Below are positions 45,866-56,307 of a DNA stretch of 64,000 nucleotides, piece after piece (positions within the stretch are counted from its first letter, which is position 1; the number at the start of each line of letters is the position of its first letter). Source of the DNA: Sphingomonas hengshuiensis. Its GTDB lineage: Bacteria; Pseudomonadota; Alphaproteobacteria; Sphingomonadales; Sphingomonadaceae. The position numbers and the translations under genes were made by a program. The notes below the pieces were generated by a model. The model did no database searches. It was given only the letters and a program-made list of their open reading frames with translations, and was not told where the DNA came from. The stretch covers positions 3,906,001 through 3,970,000 of the forward strand of contig NZ_CP010836.1 of the NCBI RefSeq assembly GCF_000935025.1, written 5' to 3'.

Positions 45866-48628
45866 TTATGCGCCGAACGTCCGCTGCCACCAGCCGCGGC
45901 GCGGCGACCCACCCTCCGCCGAACCGGCGGAATCGGCGTCGTTCGCCTCGGCAGGAGTCAGGTCCTGCGCAACAGTCTCGGCCTGGGGCGAGGTAGTGGC
46001 GGAAGCAGCGGCCGGTGCTTCCGCCACCGCTTCTGCCACCGGATCCGCGCCGCCATCGGCAACCGCGTCGGCAGCGGCCGCCTTGCGACGCGGGGCGCGG
46101 CGCTTGGGCGCGGGCGCGGGGTCGGGCGCGGGCTCGGGCGCGGCTTCGACGACCGGGGCTTCGGCCTCGACCTTCTTCTTGCGCGTGCGCTTCGGCTTGA
46201 CCGCAGGCTCGGCGACCGGCTCGGGCGCGGGCTCGGCTTCTACCGGGGCGGCTTCGACCGGAGCAGCTTCGGGCTCGGCGACCGGCGCGTCGGCATCGGC
46301 CTTTTTGCGGCGCGCGCGCTTCGGCTTGGGCGCAGGCTCGACTGCGACCTCTGCGGCCTCGACCTCGGGGGCCTCGACTTCGACCGGCTCGCCAACCTCG
46401 GCTTCGGGTGCGGCGTCGTCTTCGCTCGCCTCATCCGATCCGGTGTCGGCGCTGCTGCCGTCCTCGTTCAGGCCCGAAGCGCGACGTCCGCCACGGCGAC
46501 CGCGACGGCGGCGCTTGCGCCCGCCTTCGGCCTCGCTTGCTTCGGCTCGCTCGACGACCGTCGCTTCGGTCTCGGCCACCTCAGCCTCGACCGACTCGCC
46601 GTCCTCGGGCTCGTCGCCCTCGGCATCGCCCTCGACGCGCTCGCCGCCTTCGCCGGCCTCGCCCTCACGGCGACGCCCGCGACCGCGACGGCGGCGACGA
46701 CGCTTGCCGCGGCCCTCATCCTCGCCTTCGTCGCGGCGCTCGCGCGGCGGACGCGCGGCACGCGGCGCTTCGGCTTCCGCCTCGGTCTCGGCCTCTTCGA
46801 CTTCCTCTTCCTCCTCGTCGATCTCCTCGACGAAATCCTCCTCGGGCTCCTCGATCAGGCGCTCGATCCGCGGGGCGTGCGTCGGCGGCGGGCCGGCGGC
46901 CTCGACCGACATGCGCGCGCCCTCCAGCTCGCCGTCCGACGCGACTTCGATCATGACGCCGTAGCGGTCCTCGATCTCGGCCAGCTCGGCGCGCTTGCGG
47001 TTGAGGACGTAGAGCGCAGCCTCCTGGCTGGCGCGGAGCAGCAGCTGCGAGCCGCGACCGCGCGCGGCCTCGTCCTCGATCATGCGCAGCGCCGACAGCC
47101 CCGCCGACGATGCGGTGCGGACAAGCCCGGTGCCTTCGCAATGCGGGCACTGGCGCGTCGAAGCCTCGAGCACGCCGGTACGCAGCCGCTGGCGGCTCAT
47201 CTCCATCAGCCCGAAGGCAGAGATGCGGCCAACCTGGATGCGCGCGCGATCGTTCTTGAGCGCCTCCTTCATCGCCTTCTCGACCTTACGGACGTTCGAT
47301 CCGTGGTCCATGTCGATAAAGTCGATGACGACGAGGCCCGCCATGTCGCGCAGCCGCAACTGGCGCGCGATTTCCTGCGCGGCCTCGAGATTGGTCTGAG
47401 TCGCGGTCTGCTCGATCGAATGCTCGCGGGTCGAGCGGCCCGAGTTGATGTCGATCGAGACCAAAGCCTCGGTCGGGTTGATCACCAGATAGCCGCCCGA
47501 TTTGAGCTGCACCACCGGATGGTACATCGCCGACAGCTGTTCCTCGACGCCCGCGCGCTGGAACAGCGGCACGGCATCGGCATATTGCTTCACCTTGCGG
47601 GCATGGCTGGGCATCAGGAGCCGCATGAACTCCTTGGCCTGGCGATAGCCGTCCTCGCCCTCGACGATCACTTCGTCGATATCCTTGTTATAGATGTCGC
47701 GGATCGCGCGCTTCATCAGGTCGCTGTCGCCATAGACCAGCGCCGGCGCCGACGACTGGAGCGTCGTCTCGCGGATGCCGTCCCACAGCCGGGCGAGATA
47801 GTCGAAGTCGCGCTTGATCTCGACCTTGGTGCGCTGGAGCCCCGCGGTGCGGACGATGCAGCCCATCGTCGGCGGCAGCTTCAGGTCGGCCATGATCGTC
47901 TTGAGCCGCTTGCGGTCGGCGGCCGAGCTGATCTTGCGGCTGATCCCGCCGCCATGCGCGGTGTTGGGCATGAGCACGCAGTAGCGACCGGCGAGCGACA
48001 AATAGGTGGTCAGCGCCGCACCCTTGTTGCCGCGCTCCTCCTTGACGACCTGGACCAGCAGCACCTGGCGGCGGCGGATCACGTCCTGGATCTTGTACCG
48101 GCGGCGCAGGTTCATGCGGCGCTGGCGCAGCGCCTCCGCCTCGTCGCCGTTGCCGCCGCGCTTGCCGCGACCGCGACCACGACCGCCTTCGGACGCGGGC
48201 TCTTCGCCTTCCTCGGCGTCGGCGTCGTGCTCGCCCTCGTCATCCTCGGGACGCTCGAGCACTTCGACGTCGTCGTCGCCGTCATGGTCGTGATCGTCGT
48301 CGTCGCCATCCTCGTCGCGCAGCGCCGCTTCCTGCGCGGCATGCTCGGCCTCTTCGGCGAGCAGCGCGTCGCGGTCTTCCTTCGGGATCTGGTAGTAATC
48401 GGGGTGGATTTCGGAAAAGGCGAGGAAGCCGTGGCGGTTGCCGCCATAATCGACGAACGCCGCCTGGAGCGACGGCTCTACGCGGGTAACCTTGGCCAGA
48501 TAGATATTGCCCTTGAGCTGCTTGCGCTCGGCGGACTCGAAATCAAACTCCTCGATCCGGTTCCCTTTGACGACGGCCACGCGGGTTTCCTCCCGGTGGC
48601 GTGCGTCGATCAGCATACGCATGGTCAT
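45866..48628 (-). CDS. rne: Ribonuclease E
   Basis: A 920-residue endoribonuclease and degradosome scaffold. The S1 domain (residues ~35-195) is interrupted at about 83-178 by an acidic and Arg/Gly-rich insertion. The DNase I-like catalytic core has VSIDINSGRS near 389 and VVIDFIDMDHG near 432 (metal-binding Asp residues). The zinc-link CPHCEGTG near 492 joins subunits into a tetramer. The last ~330 residues are a disordered tail of alternating Arg-rich (GKRRRRRRGRGRR) and acidic blocks that should bind RNA and partners. GGAG lies before the ATG. A long structured leader precedes it. Confidence 0.95.
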   Translation of the reverse strand: MTMRMLIDARHREETRVAVVKGNRIEEFDFESAERKQLKGNIYLAKVTRVEPSLQAAFVDYGGNRHGFLAFSEIHPDYYQIPKEDRDALLAEEAEHAAQEAALRDEDGDDDDHDHDGDDDVEVLERPEDDEGEHDADAEEGEEPASEGGRGRGRGKRGGNGDEAEALRQRRMNLRRRYKIQDVIRRRQVLLVQVVKEERGNKGAALTTYLSLAGRYCVLMPNTAHGGGISRKISSAADRKRLKTIMADLKLPPTMGCIVRTAGLQRTKVEIKRDFDYLARLWDGIRETTLQSSAPALVYGDSDLMKRAIRDIYNKDIDEVIVEGEDGYRQAKEFMRLLMPSHARKVKQYADAVPLFQRAGVEEQLSAMYHPVVQLKSGGYLVINPTEALVSIDINSGRSTREHSIEQTATQTNLEAAQEIARQLRLRDMAGLVVIDFIDMDHGSNVRKVEKAMKEALKNDRARIQVGRISAFGLMEMSRQRLRTGVLEASTRQCPHCEGTGLVRTASSAGLSALRMIEDEAARGRGSQLLLRASQEAALYVLNRKRAELAEIEDRYGVMIEVASDGELEGARMSVEAAGPPPTHAPRIERLIEEPEEDFVEEIDEEEEEVEEAETEAEAEAPRAARPPRERRDEGEDEGRGKRRRRRRGRGRRREGEAGEGGERVEGDAEGDEPEDGESVEAEVAETEATVVERAEASEAEGGRKRRRRGRRGGRRASGLNEDGSSADTGSDEASEDDAAPEAEVGEPVEVEAPEVEAAEVAVEPAPKPKRARRKKADADAPVAEPEAAPVEAAPVEAEPAPEPVAEPAVKPKRTRKKKVEAEAPVVEAAPEPAPDPAPAPKRRAPRRKAAAADAVADGGADPVAEAVAEAPAAASATTSPQAETVAQDLTPAEANDADSAGSAEGGSPRRGWWQRTFGA

Positions 48629-49116
48629 TTAATTTTCTCCGGGCGCGCCGGCCTTGTCCGTCAAGGAGCTGGGGCGCGAGCGCGCGATGTACAATGCGGC
48701 CAGGGCCGGCGACGCCGGCTGCGGTCCCGCAGGTTTCAAAAGATGCTGTTGTCGCATGCGCACGCCCGGACCTGCGGTCCGGAAGCTCCACCGCCGTCGC
48801 ATGGCCGGCCAGCATGGCCTGGGCGCGTGGACGGTGGGGAAATTGCCTCATGCAAACGTCAACCTGAACTGTCGCGACGAAGAAGTCGCGGATACGGCTC
48901 CCATATTATGACGGGAGCATCGACTGCGTAGCACCCCCCGCGCGGCGCGGCAACTCCGCGGAAACATCGGCAACTATCGCCGGCTGCGGCAACAAGCTGC
49001 AGGCTTGCCGGCAAAAACATGCCGAACGGCGGGTTAACCGCGCTGCTTCACCCCCGCTTGAGACGCCGACCCTAGCACGGTCCGGTCAGGGTAATTTCGG
49101 TGTCGAGTATCGTTGC
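48629..49116 (-). other. Structured leader of rne and divergent promoter region
   Basis: This 488-base gap has no gene. Near rne are hairpins GCCGGCG-A-CGCCGGC (48705-48719), CTGCGG-TC-CCGCAG (48719-48732) and CCGGACC-TGC-GGTCCGG (48766-48782), which would lie in the rne 5' untranslated RNA. A CATAAT on the minus strand (48910-48905) within a GCTCCC/GGGAGC hairpin could be a -10, but no good -35 was found. The right part holds the amidase promoter, not recognised. Confidence 0.5.
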
Positions 49117-50367
49117 ATGGATTTGGGCTGGACCCCCCTCCTCCCGAGGCGCCATATCGCCCGGGTGTTCTTCCTGCTCGCCTTTCTCGCCGGCTGGCTG
49201 GCCGGGGTGCCAAGCTGGGCAGGCGTCGTGCAGGACGTGCGCGTGCGCGGCGACCGCGTCGTCGTCCGGTTCGACGCGCCGGTCGCGCGCGCCAGCGCCT
49301 TCCTGCTCGGCGGGCCGCAGCGGATTGCAATCGACATTGCGGGCGCCGGGCCGGGCAGCAGCGCCAGCGCAGGCGGCGCCGTCGCGGCGATCCGCCAGGG
49401 TGCGCAGGGCGAAGGCGGCGCGCGGATCGTGTTCGACCTGGCGCGCCCCGCAATCGTCACCGAGGGCCGCTTCGGGGCCGATGGCCGTACGCTGACGCTC
49501 CAACTGCGCACTGTCGACGATGCGCGATTCGCGCGCGCCGCGGCCGAACGGCGAATGAGCTTCCTGCCGCCCTTCACCTATCTCCAGCCCGCCGGGCGCC
49601 ACAGCTACAGCGTGTCGATGCCGCTGCCGGTCCGCGCCCCCGCCGCCGCGCTGCCGCATGTCTATGGCGAGGCCGACCGCCCGCTGGTGGTGATCGATCC
49701 CGGCCATGGCGGGCATGATCCCGGCGCGATCTCTCCGTCGGGCGGGCTGCGCGAAAAGGACCTGACGCTCAAGGTCGCGCTGGCGATCCGCGACGCGCTG
49801 CTCGCATCGGGGCGCGTCCGGGTGGCGCTGACGCGCGAGGACGACCGGTTCCTGGTGCTCCAGGATCGCTATGGGCTGGCGCGCAAGCTCCATGCCGACC
49901 TGTTCATCTCGGTCCATTGCGACAGCGCGGGCAGCAGCGGCGCGTCGGGCGCGACGGTCTATACCCTGTCCGAAGTCGCGTCGGACAAGGAAGCGGCGCG
50001 GCTGGCGGCGCGCGAGAACAAGGCCGATATCCTCTCCGGCGTCGACCTCGGCGCGGCGAGCCCCGACATCTCGTCGATCCTGATCGACCTGACCCAGCGC
50101 GAGACGATGAACCTGTCCGCGAGCTTCGCGCGGCTGCTGGGCCGAGAGGCGCAGCCGCTGATCCCGATCAAGGAGAATTACCACCGCATGGCGTCGCTGG
50201 TGGTGCTCAAGGCCCCCGACATGCCGTCGGTGCTGTTCGAGACGGGCTATCTCTCCAACGACCGCGACGCCGAGTTCCTTGCCTCCGACGAGGGCCGGCG
50301 ACGCGTGGCGAAGAGCGTGCGCAACGCCGTCGAAGTCCATTTCGCTACTCGCATGGCATCCCGCTGA
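49117..50367 (+). CDS. amiC: N-acetylmuramoyl-L-alanine amidase (AmiC type)
   Basis: A 416-residue exported amidase that cuts the peptide from muramic acid during cell separation. After a signal segment (residues ~15-35, ending SWAG) comes an AMIN domain (VQDVRVRGDRVVVRFDAPVA) that targets the division site. The Amidase_3 domain has zinc ligands in VVIDPGHGGHDPGA (near 193) and LFISVHCDS (near 265), with the catalytic Glu in VLFETGYLSN. It is followed by a PBP1A gene and together they form a wall-remodelling pair. Start choice has weak ribosome-site support. Confidence 0.92.
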   Translation: MDLGWTPLLPRRHIARVFFLLAFLAGWLAGVPSWAGVVQDVRVRGDRVVVRFDAPVARASAFLLGGPQRIAIDIAGAGPGSSASAGGAVAAIRQGAQGEGGARIVFDLARPAIVTEGRFGADGRTLTLQLRTVDDARFARAAAERRMSFLPPFTYLQPAGRHSYSVSMPLPVRAPAAALPHVYGEADRPLVVIDPGHGGHDPGAISPSGGLREKDLTLKVALAIRDALLASGRVRVALTREDDRFLVLQDRYGLARKLHADLFISVHCDSAGSSGASGATVYTLSEVASDKEAARLAARENKADILSGVDLGAASPDISSILIDLTQRETMNLSASFARLLGREAQPLIPIKENYHRMASLVVLKAPDMPSVLFETGYLSNDRDAEFLASDEGRRRVAKSVRNAVEVHFATRMASR

Positions 50368-50481
50368 ACCCATCGCACCCTCCCCGCTCCCGCTCATTAT
50401 AGGGCGTTCGGCGCAAAGGTGGTTACGGAGGTGTTTTGATCGGCTGGCATCCGCGGCGAAAGTTGCTACACCGCGCGTCCG

Positions 50482-53004
50482 ATGGCCGACGAGACAGCTT
50501 CCCGTGTCAACTTCCGGATAAAGCGCGAGATCGGCGGGCTTCGCGGCGCTTATGCGCGCGTCCGCCACCGCTGGTGGTTCCGTGTCCTGGCTGTATTGGC
50601 GTTGCTCGCCGGATTGCTGATGTTCCTGCTGTGGCTGTTCGTCGCGCGCAATTTGCCGTCGGTCGACACGCTGCGCTCTTATGAGCCGCCGCTGCCGACC
50701 AATGTCCGCTCCGCCGAGGGGCTTCCGATCCACAGCTATGCGCGCGAGCGCCGCGTCCAGCTGAGCTTCGCCGAATATCCCAAGCCGATGGTCGATGCGA
50801 TCCTGTCGGCCGAGGACAAGACGTTCTTCAGCCATCACGGCGTCGATTTCCCGGGGCTGGTCCGCGCGGTGGTGCAGGGCATGATGAGCGGATCGACGCC
50901 GCGCGGCACCTCGACGATCACCCAGCAGGTCGCCAAGAACCTGCTGGTCGGCAGCGAGCAAAGCTATTTGCGCAAGGCCAAGGAAGCGATCCTGGCGTGG
51001 CGGATCGAGGATACGCTGACCAAGCCGCAGATCCTCGAACTGTACCTCAATTCGATCGAGCTGGGCCGCAATGCCGGCGGCGTCGAGGCGGCGAGCCAGG
51101 CCTATTTCGGCAAGGAGCTGGCGCAGCTCACGCTGCCGCAATTCGCCTATCTCGCGATCCTGCCCAAGGGGCCGGCGAACTACGCCCCCGAACGCTATAC
51201 CGAGCGCGCGCTGGAGCGGCGCAACTGGGTGCTGGGGCAGATGCTGTCCAACGGCTTCATCACCCCCGCGCAACATGCCGCGGCCGTCGCCGCGCCGCTG
51301 GGCACCGTCCCGCGCCAGACGCCCAAGTTCGAGCGGGTCGGCGGCTATTTCATCGAGGAAGTCCGCCGCCAGTTGATGGACAAGTTCGGCGAGAAGGCCG
51401 ATTCGGGGCCGTACAGCGTCTATTCGGGCGGGCTGTGGGTGCGCACCTCGCTCGACCCGAAGCTCCAGCAATATGCCCAGAAGGCGCTGCGCGACGGGCT
51501 GTTGCGCTTCGATCGCGGGCGCGGGTGGAACGGGCCGCTGAACCCCGAACCGCTGGACCTGTCCAATGGCTGGCTCCAGCCGTTTCTCAACACCAATATC
51601 GGCGTGGATTACGAGAATTGGCGCGCCGCCGTGGCGATCGCGAAAGAAGGCGATTCATGGCAGATCGGGTTTGACGACGGCGCGACGGGCACGCTCCCAA
51701 AATGGGCGGCGGCGATGCCGGTGCGCAACAAGGGCGGCCAGGCGTTCAACGCGATCCGCGCGGGCGACATATTGGTCGTGGCACCCGAAAGCGCGGGCGT
51801 GTTCGCGCTGCGCAGCGTGCCCAAGATTTCGGGCGGCATGGTCGTCGAGGACCCGCGCACCGGCCGCGTGCTGGCGATGCAGGGCGGGTTCGATTCGCGC
51901 ATCCAGAGCTTCAACCGCGCGACCCAGGCGCTGCGCCAGCCGGGCTCGACGATCAAGCCGTTGGTCTATGCCGCGGCGATGGAACAGGGGATGACCCCGG
52001 CATCGATCGTCGTCGATGGCCCGTTCTGCGTGTGGCAGGGCGCGGGGCTGGGCGAGAAATGCTTCCGCAATTTCGGCAATTCGCGCGGCGCCGGGCCGCA
52101 CACGCTGCGCTGGGGCATCGAACAGTCGCGCAACCTGATGACCGTGCAGACGGCGAACCAGGCGGGGATGGACCATGTCGTCGACCTGATCCAGCGCGTC
52201 GGCGTGTCGCGGCAGAAGCTGCCCCCCTATCTCAGCTATGCGCTGGGCGCGGGCGAGACGACCGTGCTGCGGATGGTCAATGCCTATTCGATCCTGGTCA
52301 ACCAGGGCCGCGCGCTCAATCCGACGCTGATCGATTTCGTCCAGAACCGCCGCGGCGAGGTCATCCTGCCCGAGAATTGGCGCCCGTGCGACCATTGCAA
52401 CGCCCCCGATTGGGACGGCGGCGCGATGCCGCGCCCGGCGACGCGTGCGCGCCAGGTGGTCGATCCGATGAGCGCCTACCAGATCGTGCATATCACCGAA
52501 GGCGTCATCCAGCGCGGCACCGCGACCGTGCTGCGCGACCTGAACCGCCCGCTGATGGGCAAGACCGGCACCACCACCGGCCCCACCGACGTATGGTTCG
52601 TCGGCGGCGCGCCGCAAATGCTCGCGGGGCTGTATCTCGGCTTCGACGCGCCGTCGAACCTGGGCGGCTATGCCCAGGGCGGGTCGATCGCCGCGCCGAT
52701 CTTCAAGGAATTCGCGATTCCCGCGTTCGAGGGGATGGACAAGCTGGCCTTCACTGCCCCCGCCGGCATCCGCATGGCGCGGATCGACCGCGCGAGCGGC
52801 AAGCGCGTGTTCGGCGCCTGGCCGACCAGCGACCCGCTGTCGCCGGTGATCTGGGAAGCCTTCAAGCCCGAAAGCGAGCCGCGCCGCGGCCGCCGCGGGG
52901 ACCAGGAAGCCGCCGAGGCCAAGGCCGCCGAGAAGAAGGCGGCGCCCAAGGCCGACCGCCAGAGCGACAGCGACTTCTTGCAACGCGAGGGCGGAATCTA
53001 CTAG
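50482..53004 (+). CDS. mrcA: Penicillin-binding protein 1A
   Basis: An 840-residue bifunctional peptidoglycan synthase. A cytoplasmic stub and one membrane span (about residues 30-57) precede the GT51 glycosyltransferase domain ([16 protein letters not shown] near 109, [15 protein letters not shown]). The transpeptidase has [15 protein letters not shown] (SxxK near 487) and [13 protein letters not shown] (KTG near 692). The C-terminus is a charged Lys/Ala tail. It polymerises glycan and crosslinks peptides in the periplasm. It follows the amidase gene by 114 bases; no ribosome binding site is obvious before the ATG. Confidence 0.94.
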   Translation: MADETASRVNFRIKREIGGLRGAYARVRHRWWFRVLAVLALLAGLLMFLLWLFVARNLPSVDTLRSYEPPLPTNVRSAEGLPIHSYARERRVQLSFAEYPKPMVDAILSAEDKTFFSHHGVDFPGLVRAVVQGMMSGSTPRGTSTITQQVAKNLLVGSEQSYLRKAKEAILAWRIEDTLTKPQILELYLNSIELGRNAGGVEAASQAYFGKELAQLTLPQFAYLAILPKGPANYAPERYTERALERRNWVLGQMLSNGFITPAQHAAAVAAPLGTVPRQTPKFERVGGYFIEEVRRQLMDKFGEKADSGPYSVYSGGLWVRTSLDPKLQQYAQKALRDGLLRFDRGRGWNGPLNPEPLDLSNGWLQPFLNTNIGVDYENWRAAVAIAKEGDSWQIGFDDGATGTLPKWAAAMPVRNKGGQAFNAIRAGDILVVAPESAGVFALRSVPKISGGMVVEDPRTGRVLAMQGGFDSRIQSFNRATQALRQPGSTIKPLVYAAAMEQGMTPASIVVDGPFCVWQGAGLGEKCFRNFGNSRGAGPHTLRWGIEQSRNLMTVQTANQAGMDHVVDLIQRVGVSRQKLPPYLSYALGAGETTVLRMVNAYSILVNQGRALNPTLIDFVQNRRGEVILPENWRPCDHCNAPDWDGGAMPRPATRARQVVDPMSAYQIVHITEGVIQRGTATVLRDLNRPLMGKTGTTTGPTDVWFVGGAPQMLAGLYLGFDAPSNLGGYAQGGSIAAPIFKEFAIPAFEGMDKLAFTAPAGIRMARIDRASGKRVFGAWPTSDPLSPVIWEAFKPESEPRRGRRGDQEAAEAKAAEKKAAPKADRQSDSDFLQREGGIY

Positions 53005-53077
53005 CCGCGCCGTTTCGTCCCTATCTACCCCGTTCGGGCCGCCTTTGTGGCCGACAACATTGTTTGGAGAACACCCC

Positions 53078-54205
53078 ATGCGCGCCGAAGCGCAGGCTCA
53101 TGCCGACAAGATCAAGGCTGCGCTGGCATTGCTGCGCCGGTTCCTCGATTGGGATCGCGCGCTGCGGCGCCTCGACGAGCTGAATGCCCGCGTCGAGGAC
53201 CCGAGCCTTTGGAATGACGCCAAGGCCGCGCAGGACGTGATGCGCGAGCGCCGCCGCCTCGACGAGGCGATCGGCGCGACGCGCGCGATCGAGACCGAGC
53301 TGAGCGACACCGCCGAACTCATCGAGATGGCCGAGGCCGAGGACGACGAGGCGATGGCGAGCGAAGGCACCGCCGCGCTCGCCGCACTGGCCGCGCGCGC
53401 CGAGATCGACAAGGTCAAGGCGCTGCTGTCGGGCGAGGCCGACGTCAACGACACCTATGTCGAGATCAATTCGGGCGCCGGCGGCACCGAGAGCAACGAC
53501 TGGGCGGGCATGTTGCTGCGCATGTACACGCGCTGGGCCGAGCGGCGCGGCATGAAGGTCGAGCTGATCGACTATCACGCCGGCGAGCAGGCGGGGATCA
53601 AGTCCGCCACGCTGCTGATCAAGGGCGAGAACGCCTATGGCTATGCCAAGACCGAGAGCGGGGTCCACCGCCTCGTCCGCATTTCGCCCTATGACAGCGC
53701 GGCGCGGCGCCACACCAGCTTTTCGAGCGTGTGGGTCTATCCGGTGATCGACGACAATATCGACATCGAGATCAACGAAAGCGAGCTGCGCATCGACACC
53801 TATCGCGCATCGGGTGCGGGCGGACAGCATATCAACACCACCGATTCGGCGGTGCGGATCACCCATCTGCCCACCGGCATCGTCGTCCAGTGCCAGAACC
53901 AGCGCAGCCAGCACAAGAACAAGGCCGAGGCCTATAACCAGCTCCGCGCCCGGCTGTACGAGCGCGAACTGGCCGAGCGCGAGGCGGTGGCGGACGCGCA
54001 GAACGCGACCAAGACCGATATCGGCTGGGGCCACCAGATCCGCTCCTATGTCCTCCAGCCCTATCAGCTGGTGAAGGACCTGCGCACCGGGGTGACTTCC
54101 ACTGCGCCCGGCGATGTGCTGGATGGTGCGCTGGACCCGTTCATGGCGGCGGCGCTGTCGCAGCGCGTGACCGGCGAGACGGTCGAAGTGGAGGATGTCG
54201 ATTGA
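53078..54205 (+). CDS. prfB: Peptide chain release factor 2
   Basis: A 375-residue factor that ends translation at UGA/UAA. GGQ lies in [15 protein letters not shown] near residue 246. The anticodon-like tripeptide reads SPY in [16 protein letters not shown] instead of the E. coli SPF. It is in one continuous frame, so the programmed +1 frameshift of many bacterial prfB genes is absent. GGAGA precedes ATG 53078. The TTG start of the next gene overlaps its stop (TTGA at 54202-54205). Confidence 0.95.
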   Translation: MRAEAQAHADKIKAALALLRRFLDWDRALRRLDELNARVEDPSLWNDAKAAQDVMRERRRLDEAIGATRAIETELSDTAELIEMAEAEDDEAMASEGTAALAALAARAEIDKVKALLSGEADVNDTYVEINSGAGGTESNDWAGMLLRMYTRWAERRGMKVELIDYHAGEQAGIKSATLLIKGENAYGYAKTESGVHRLVRISPYDSAARRHTSFSSVWVYPVIDDNIDIEINESELRIDTYRASGAGGQHINTTDSAVRITHLPTGIVVQCQNQRSQHKNKAEAYNQLRARLYERELAEREAVADAQNATKTDIGWGHQIRSYVLQPYQLVKDLRTGVTSTAPGDVLDGALDPFMAAALSQRVTGETVEVEDVD

Positions 54206-54969
54206 GGCTGGCCCTCGCCCTGGCGCCACTGGTTCTGCTCGTCGCATGCGACGGCGGCACCGTCGCGCCCAAGGACGAGCGCCGCGTCGAGGCGAAGACC
54301 GGCTTCCCCGCCGCCGATCGTCCGGTGGCGACGATCGTCTCCGCGCGCTGGTCGACCGAGGAAGCGCGCGACCGGCTGAACGAAGCGACCGAAGTGATGG
54401 ACCTGGCCGGGATCAAGCCGGGGATGACCGTGGCCGATATCGGCGCGGGCGAAGGCTATTACACGATCCGCATGGCGCAGCGCGTCGGCGCCAAGGGCCG
54501 CGTCGTCGCCGAGGACATCGTCCCCGACATCATCGAGGAATTGGCCAAGCGCGTGGTGCGCGAGCGGCTGAACAATGTCAGCGTCCGGCTGGGCCTGCCC
54601 GCCGATCCGCGGCTCCCCGAGGGCAGCTTCGATCGCGTGCTGCTGGTCCATATGTATCACGAGATCGAGAGCCCGTATGAATTCCTGTGGCGGCTGCGCC
54701 CGTCGCTGACCGCCAATGGCCAGGTCATCGTCGTCGACGCCAATCGCCCGACCGAACATCACGGCACCCCGCCCACGCTGCTCAAATGCGAATTCGCCGC
54801 GGTCGGCTATGCGCTGGTCTCGTTCCGGCCGATGCCGTCGGCGGGGGGCTATATGGCGACGTTCGGCGCGGCGGGCGAACGCCCCGAGCCGAGCGCGATC
54901 AAGGCGTGCCGCAGCGGCGCGACCGCCGCGCCGATCATCGTCGAGCACGCCGAGGAACCGGCGCACTGA
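54202..54969 (+). CDS. Lipoprotein with a class I methyltransferase fold
   Basis: A 255-residue protein. It starts with TTG ([15 protein letters not shown]), a lipoprotein signal with Cys16, and GGAGG lies at perfect spacing; the TTG overlaps the prfB stop. Residues ~65-200 have the SAM-methyltransferase motif [18 protein letters not shown] near 82 and later [17 protein letters not shown]. It is paradoxical for an exported lipoprotein to bind SAM, which is not available in the periplasm. Either it is a catalytic relic with another role, or the N-terminus acts as an uncleaved anchor. Such predicted exported methyltransferase-like proteins occur in other bacteria. Confidence 0.75.
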   Translation: MRLALALAPLVLLVACDGGTVAPKDERRVEAKTGFPAADRPVATIVSARWSTEEARDRLNEATEVMDLAGIKPGMTVADIGAGEGYYTIRMAQRVGAKGRVVAEDIVPDIIEELAKRVVRERLNNVSVRLGLPADPRLPEGSFDRVLLVHMYHEIESPYEFLWRLRPSLTANGQVIVVDANRPTEHHGTPPTLLKCEFAAVGYALVSFRPMPSAGGYMATFGAAGERPEPSAIKACRSGATAAPIIVEHAEEPAH

Positions 54970-54990
54970 GCCGAGCGGCCCGCAGCCGGG

Positions 54991-55389
54991 CTACAGGAAC
55001 CCCAATGCGCGGAAGCTGCTGTTCCCCGTGCTCGCGATGACCAGATGATCGACCAGCCGCACCTCCAGCGCGGCCAGCGCGCGCAGCAATTGCCGCGTCG
55101 CGTCGCGATCGGCGGCGCTGGGCGTGGGATCCCCGCTGGGGTGGTTGTGCTCGAGCACCACACCGCGCGCATCGAACGCGATTGCATCGGCGGCGATCGC
55201 GCGGATCGGCAGCACCATCCGGTCGCGCGACTCGCTGCGGGTGTGGCGCAGCCCCAGCACCCGCCGGTCCTCGGTCAGATAGGCGATCGCGATCACTTCA
55301 TTGGGTTCGCTCGCCAATTGCGCGAACAGCGCGCCCGCGGCGGCGGAGCCGGTGATCCGGAGGGGCGGCGGTGCGAGCATCGCGGCCAC
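54991..55389 (-). CDS. Short RadC-like JAMM-domain protein
   Basis: A 132-residue protein with the full metal motif of the JAMM/MPN+ fold: Glu31, then HNHPSGDPTPSAAD giving His81-x-His83, seven residues, Ser91-x2-Asp94. RadC has this domain after an N-terminal helix-hairpin-helix; here only the JAMM half is present (RadC is about 225 residues). Members are possible metallopeptidases; RadC's function in repair is doubtful. It is convergent with the methyltransferase-like gene and divergent from thyA. No sign of a mobile element is near it. Confidence 0.78.
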   Translation of the reverse strand: MAAMLAPPPLRITGSAAAGALFAQLASEPNEVIAIAYLTEDRRVLGLRHTRSESRDRMVLPIRAIAADAIAFDARGVVLEHNHPSGDPTPSAADRDATRQLLRALAALEVRLVDHLVIASTGNSSFRALGFL

Positions 55390-55512
55390 GCTAGCGCAGT
55401 GGGGGCCTGGCCGGGCCGAATTCCCAATCCATTATGGCGGCCAGCTCGCTCCATTTCGGATGTCTGCCCCGCAACGCTTGGCGCGCGCCCGCCCCGCGGC
55501 TAGGCTGGGGCC

Positions 55513-56307
55513 ATGCGTCAGTATCTCGATCTCATGGCCCGCGCGCTCGACCAGGGCGCCGAAACGATGGACCGCACCGGCACCGGCACGCTGTCGGTAT
55601 TCGGGCACCAGATGCGCTTCGACCTGCGCGAAGGCTTCCCGCTGCTCACCACCAAGAAGCTCCATTTGCGCTCGATCCTGATCGAGCTGCTGTGGTTTCT
55701 GCGCGGCGACACCAATGTCCAGTGGCTGCGCGATCGCAAGGTGAGCATCTGGGACGAATGGGCCGATGCGGCGGGCGAGCTCGGCCCGGTCTATGGCAAG
55801 CAATGGCGCGACTGGGAGACCAGCGACGGGCGGCATATCGACCAGATCGCCGAATTGATCGAGACGCTGAAGACCAACCCCGCCTCGCGGCGGATGATCG
55901 TCTCCGCCTGGAACCCCGGCGACCTGCACGCGATGGCGCTGGCGCCGTGCCATTGCCTGTTCCAATGCCATGTCGCGAACGGGCGGCTGAGCCTCCAGCT
56001 CTATCAGCGCTCGGCCGATATCTTCCTGGGGGTGCCGTTCAACATCGCCAGCTACGCGCTGCTCACCCATCTGCTTGCGCAGCAGGCGGGGCTTGAGGTC
56101 GGCGAGTTCATCTGGACCGGCGGCGATTGCCACCTCTATTCGAACCATCTGGAACAGGCGCGCGAACAGCTTGGCCGCAAGCCCGGCCCGCTGCCCCGGC
56201 TCGAGATCCTCCGCCATGCGCCGTCGATCGACGCGTACGACTATGAGGATTTCGCGATCCATGATTATGTCGCGCAACCGCATATCAAGGCGGCGGTGGC
56301 GGTATGA
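55513..56307 (+). CDS. thyA: Thymidylate synthase
   Basis: A 264-residue enzyme, the same length as E. coli ThyA, making dTMP from dUMP with methylene-tetrahydrofolate. The catalytic Cys is in [12 protein letters not shown] near residue 146. [34 protein letters not shown] and [20 protein letters not shown] are all conserved. It overlaps folA by four bases (ATGA at 56304-56307), coupling methylene-folate use to dihydrofolate recycling. Confidence 0.97.
   Translation: MRQYLDLMARALDQGAETMDRTGTGTLSVFGHQMRFDLREGFPLLTTKKLHLRSILIELLWFLRGDTNVQWLRDRKVSIWDEWADAAGELGPVYGKQWRDWETSDGRHIDQIAELIETLKTNPASRRMIVSAWNPGDLHAMALAPCHCLFQCHVANGRLSLQLYQRSADIFLGVPFNIASYALLTHLLAQQAGLEVGEFIWTGGDCHLYSNHLEQAREQLGRKPGPLPRLEILRHAPSIDAYDYEDFAIHDYVAQPHIKAAVAV

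Noticed and set aside
46015..46964. Several + strand open frames opposite the C-terminal part of rne
   Set aside because: They mirror the repetitive acidic/Arg-rich tail of RNase E and consist of Arg/Pro/Ser repeats without start signals.
53078..53200. Programmed frameshift in prfB
   Set aside because: The reading frame is continuous from ATG to stop with no in-frame UGA near codon 25.
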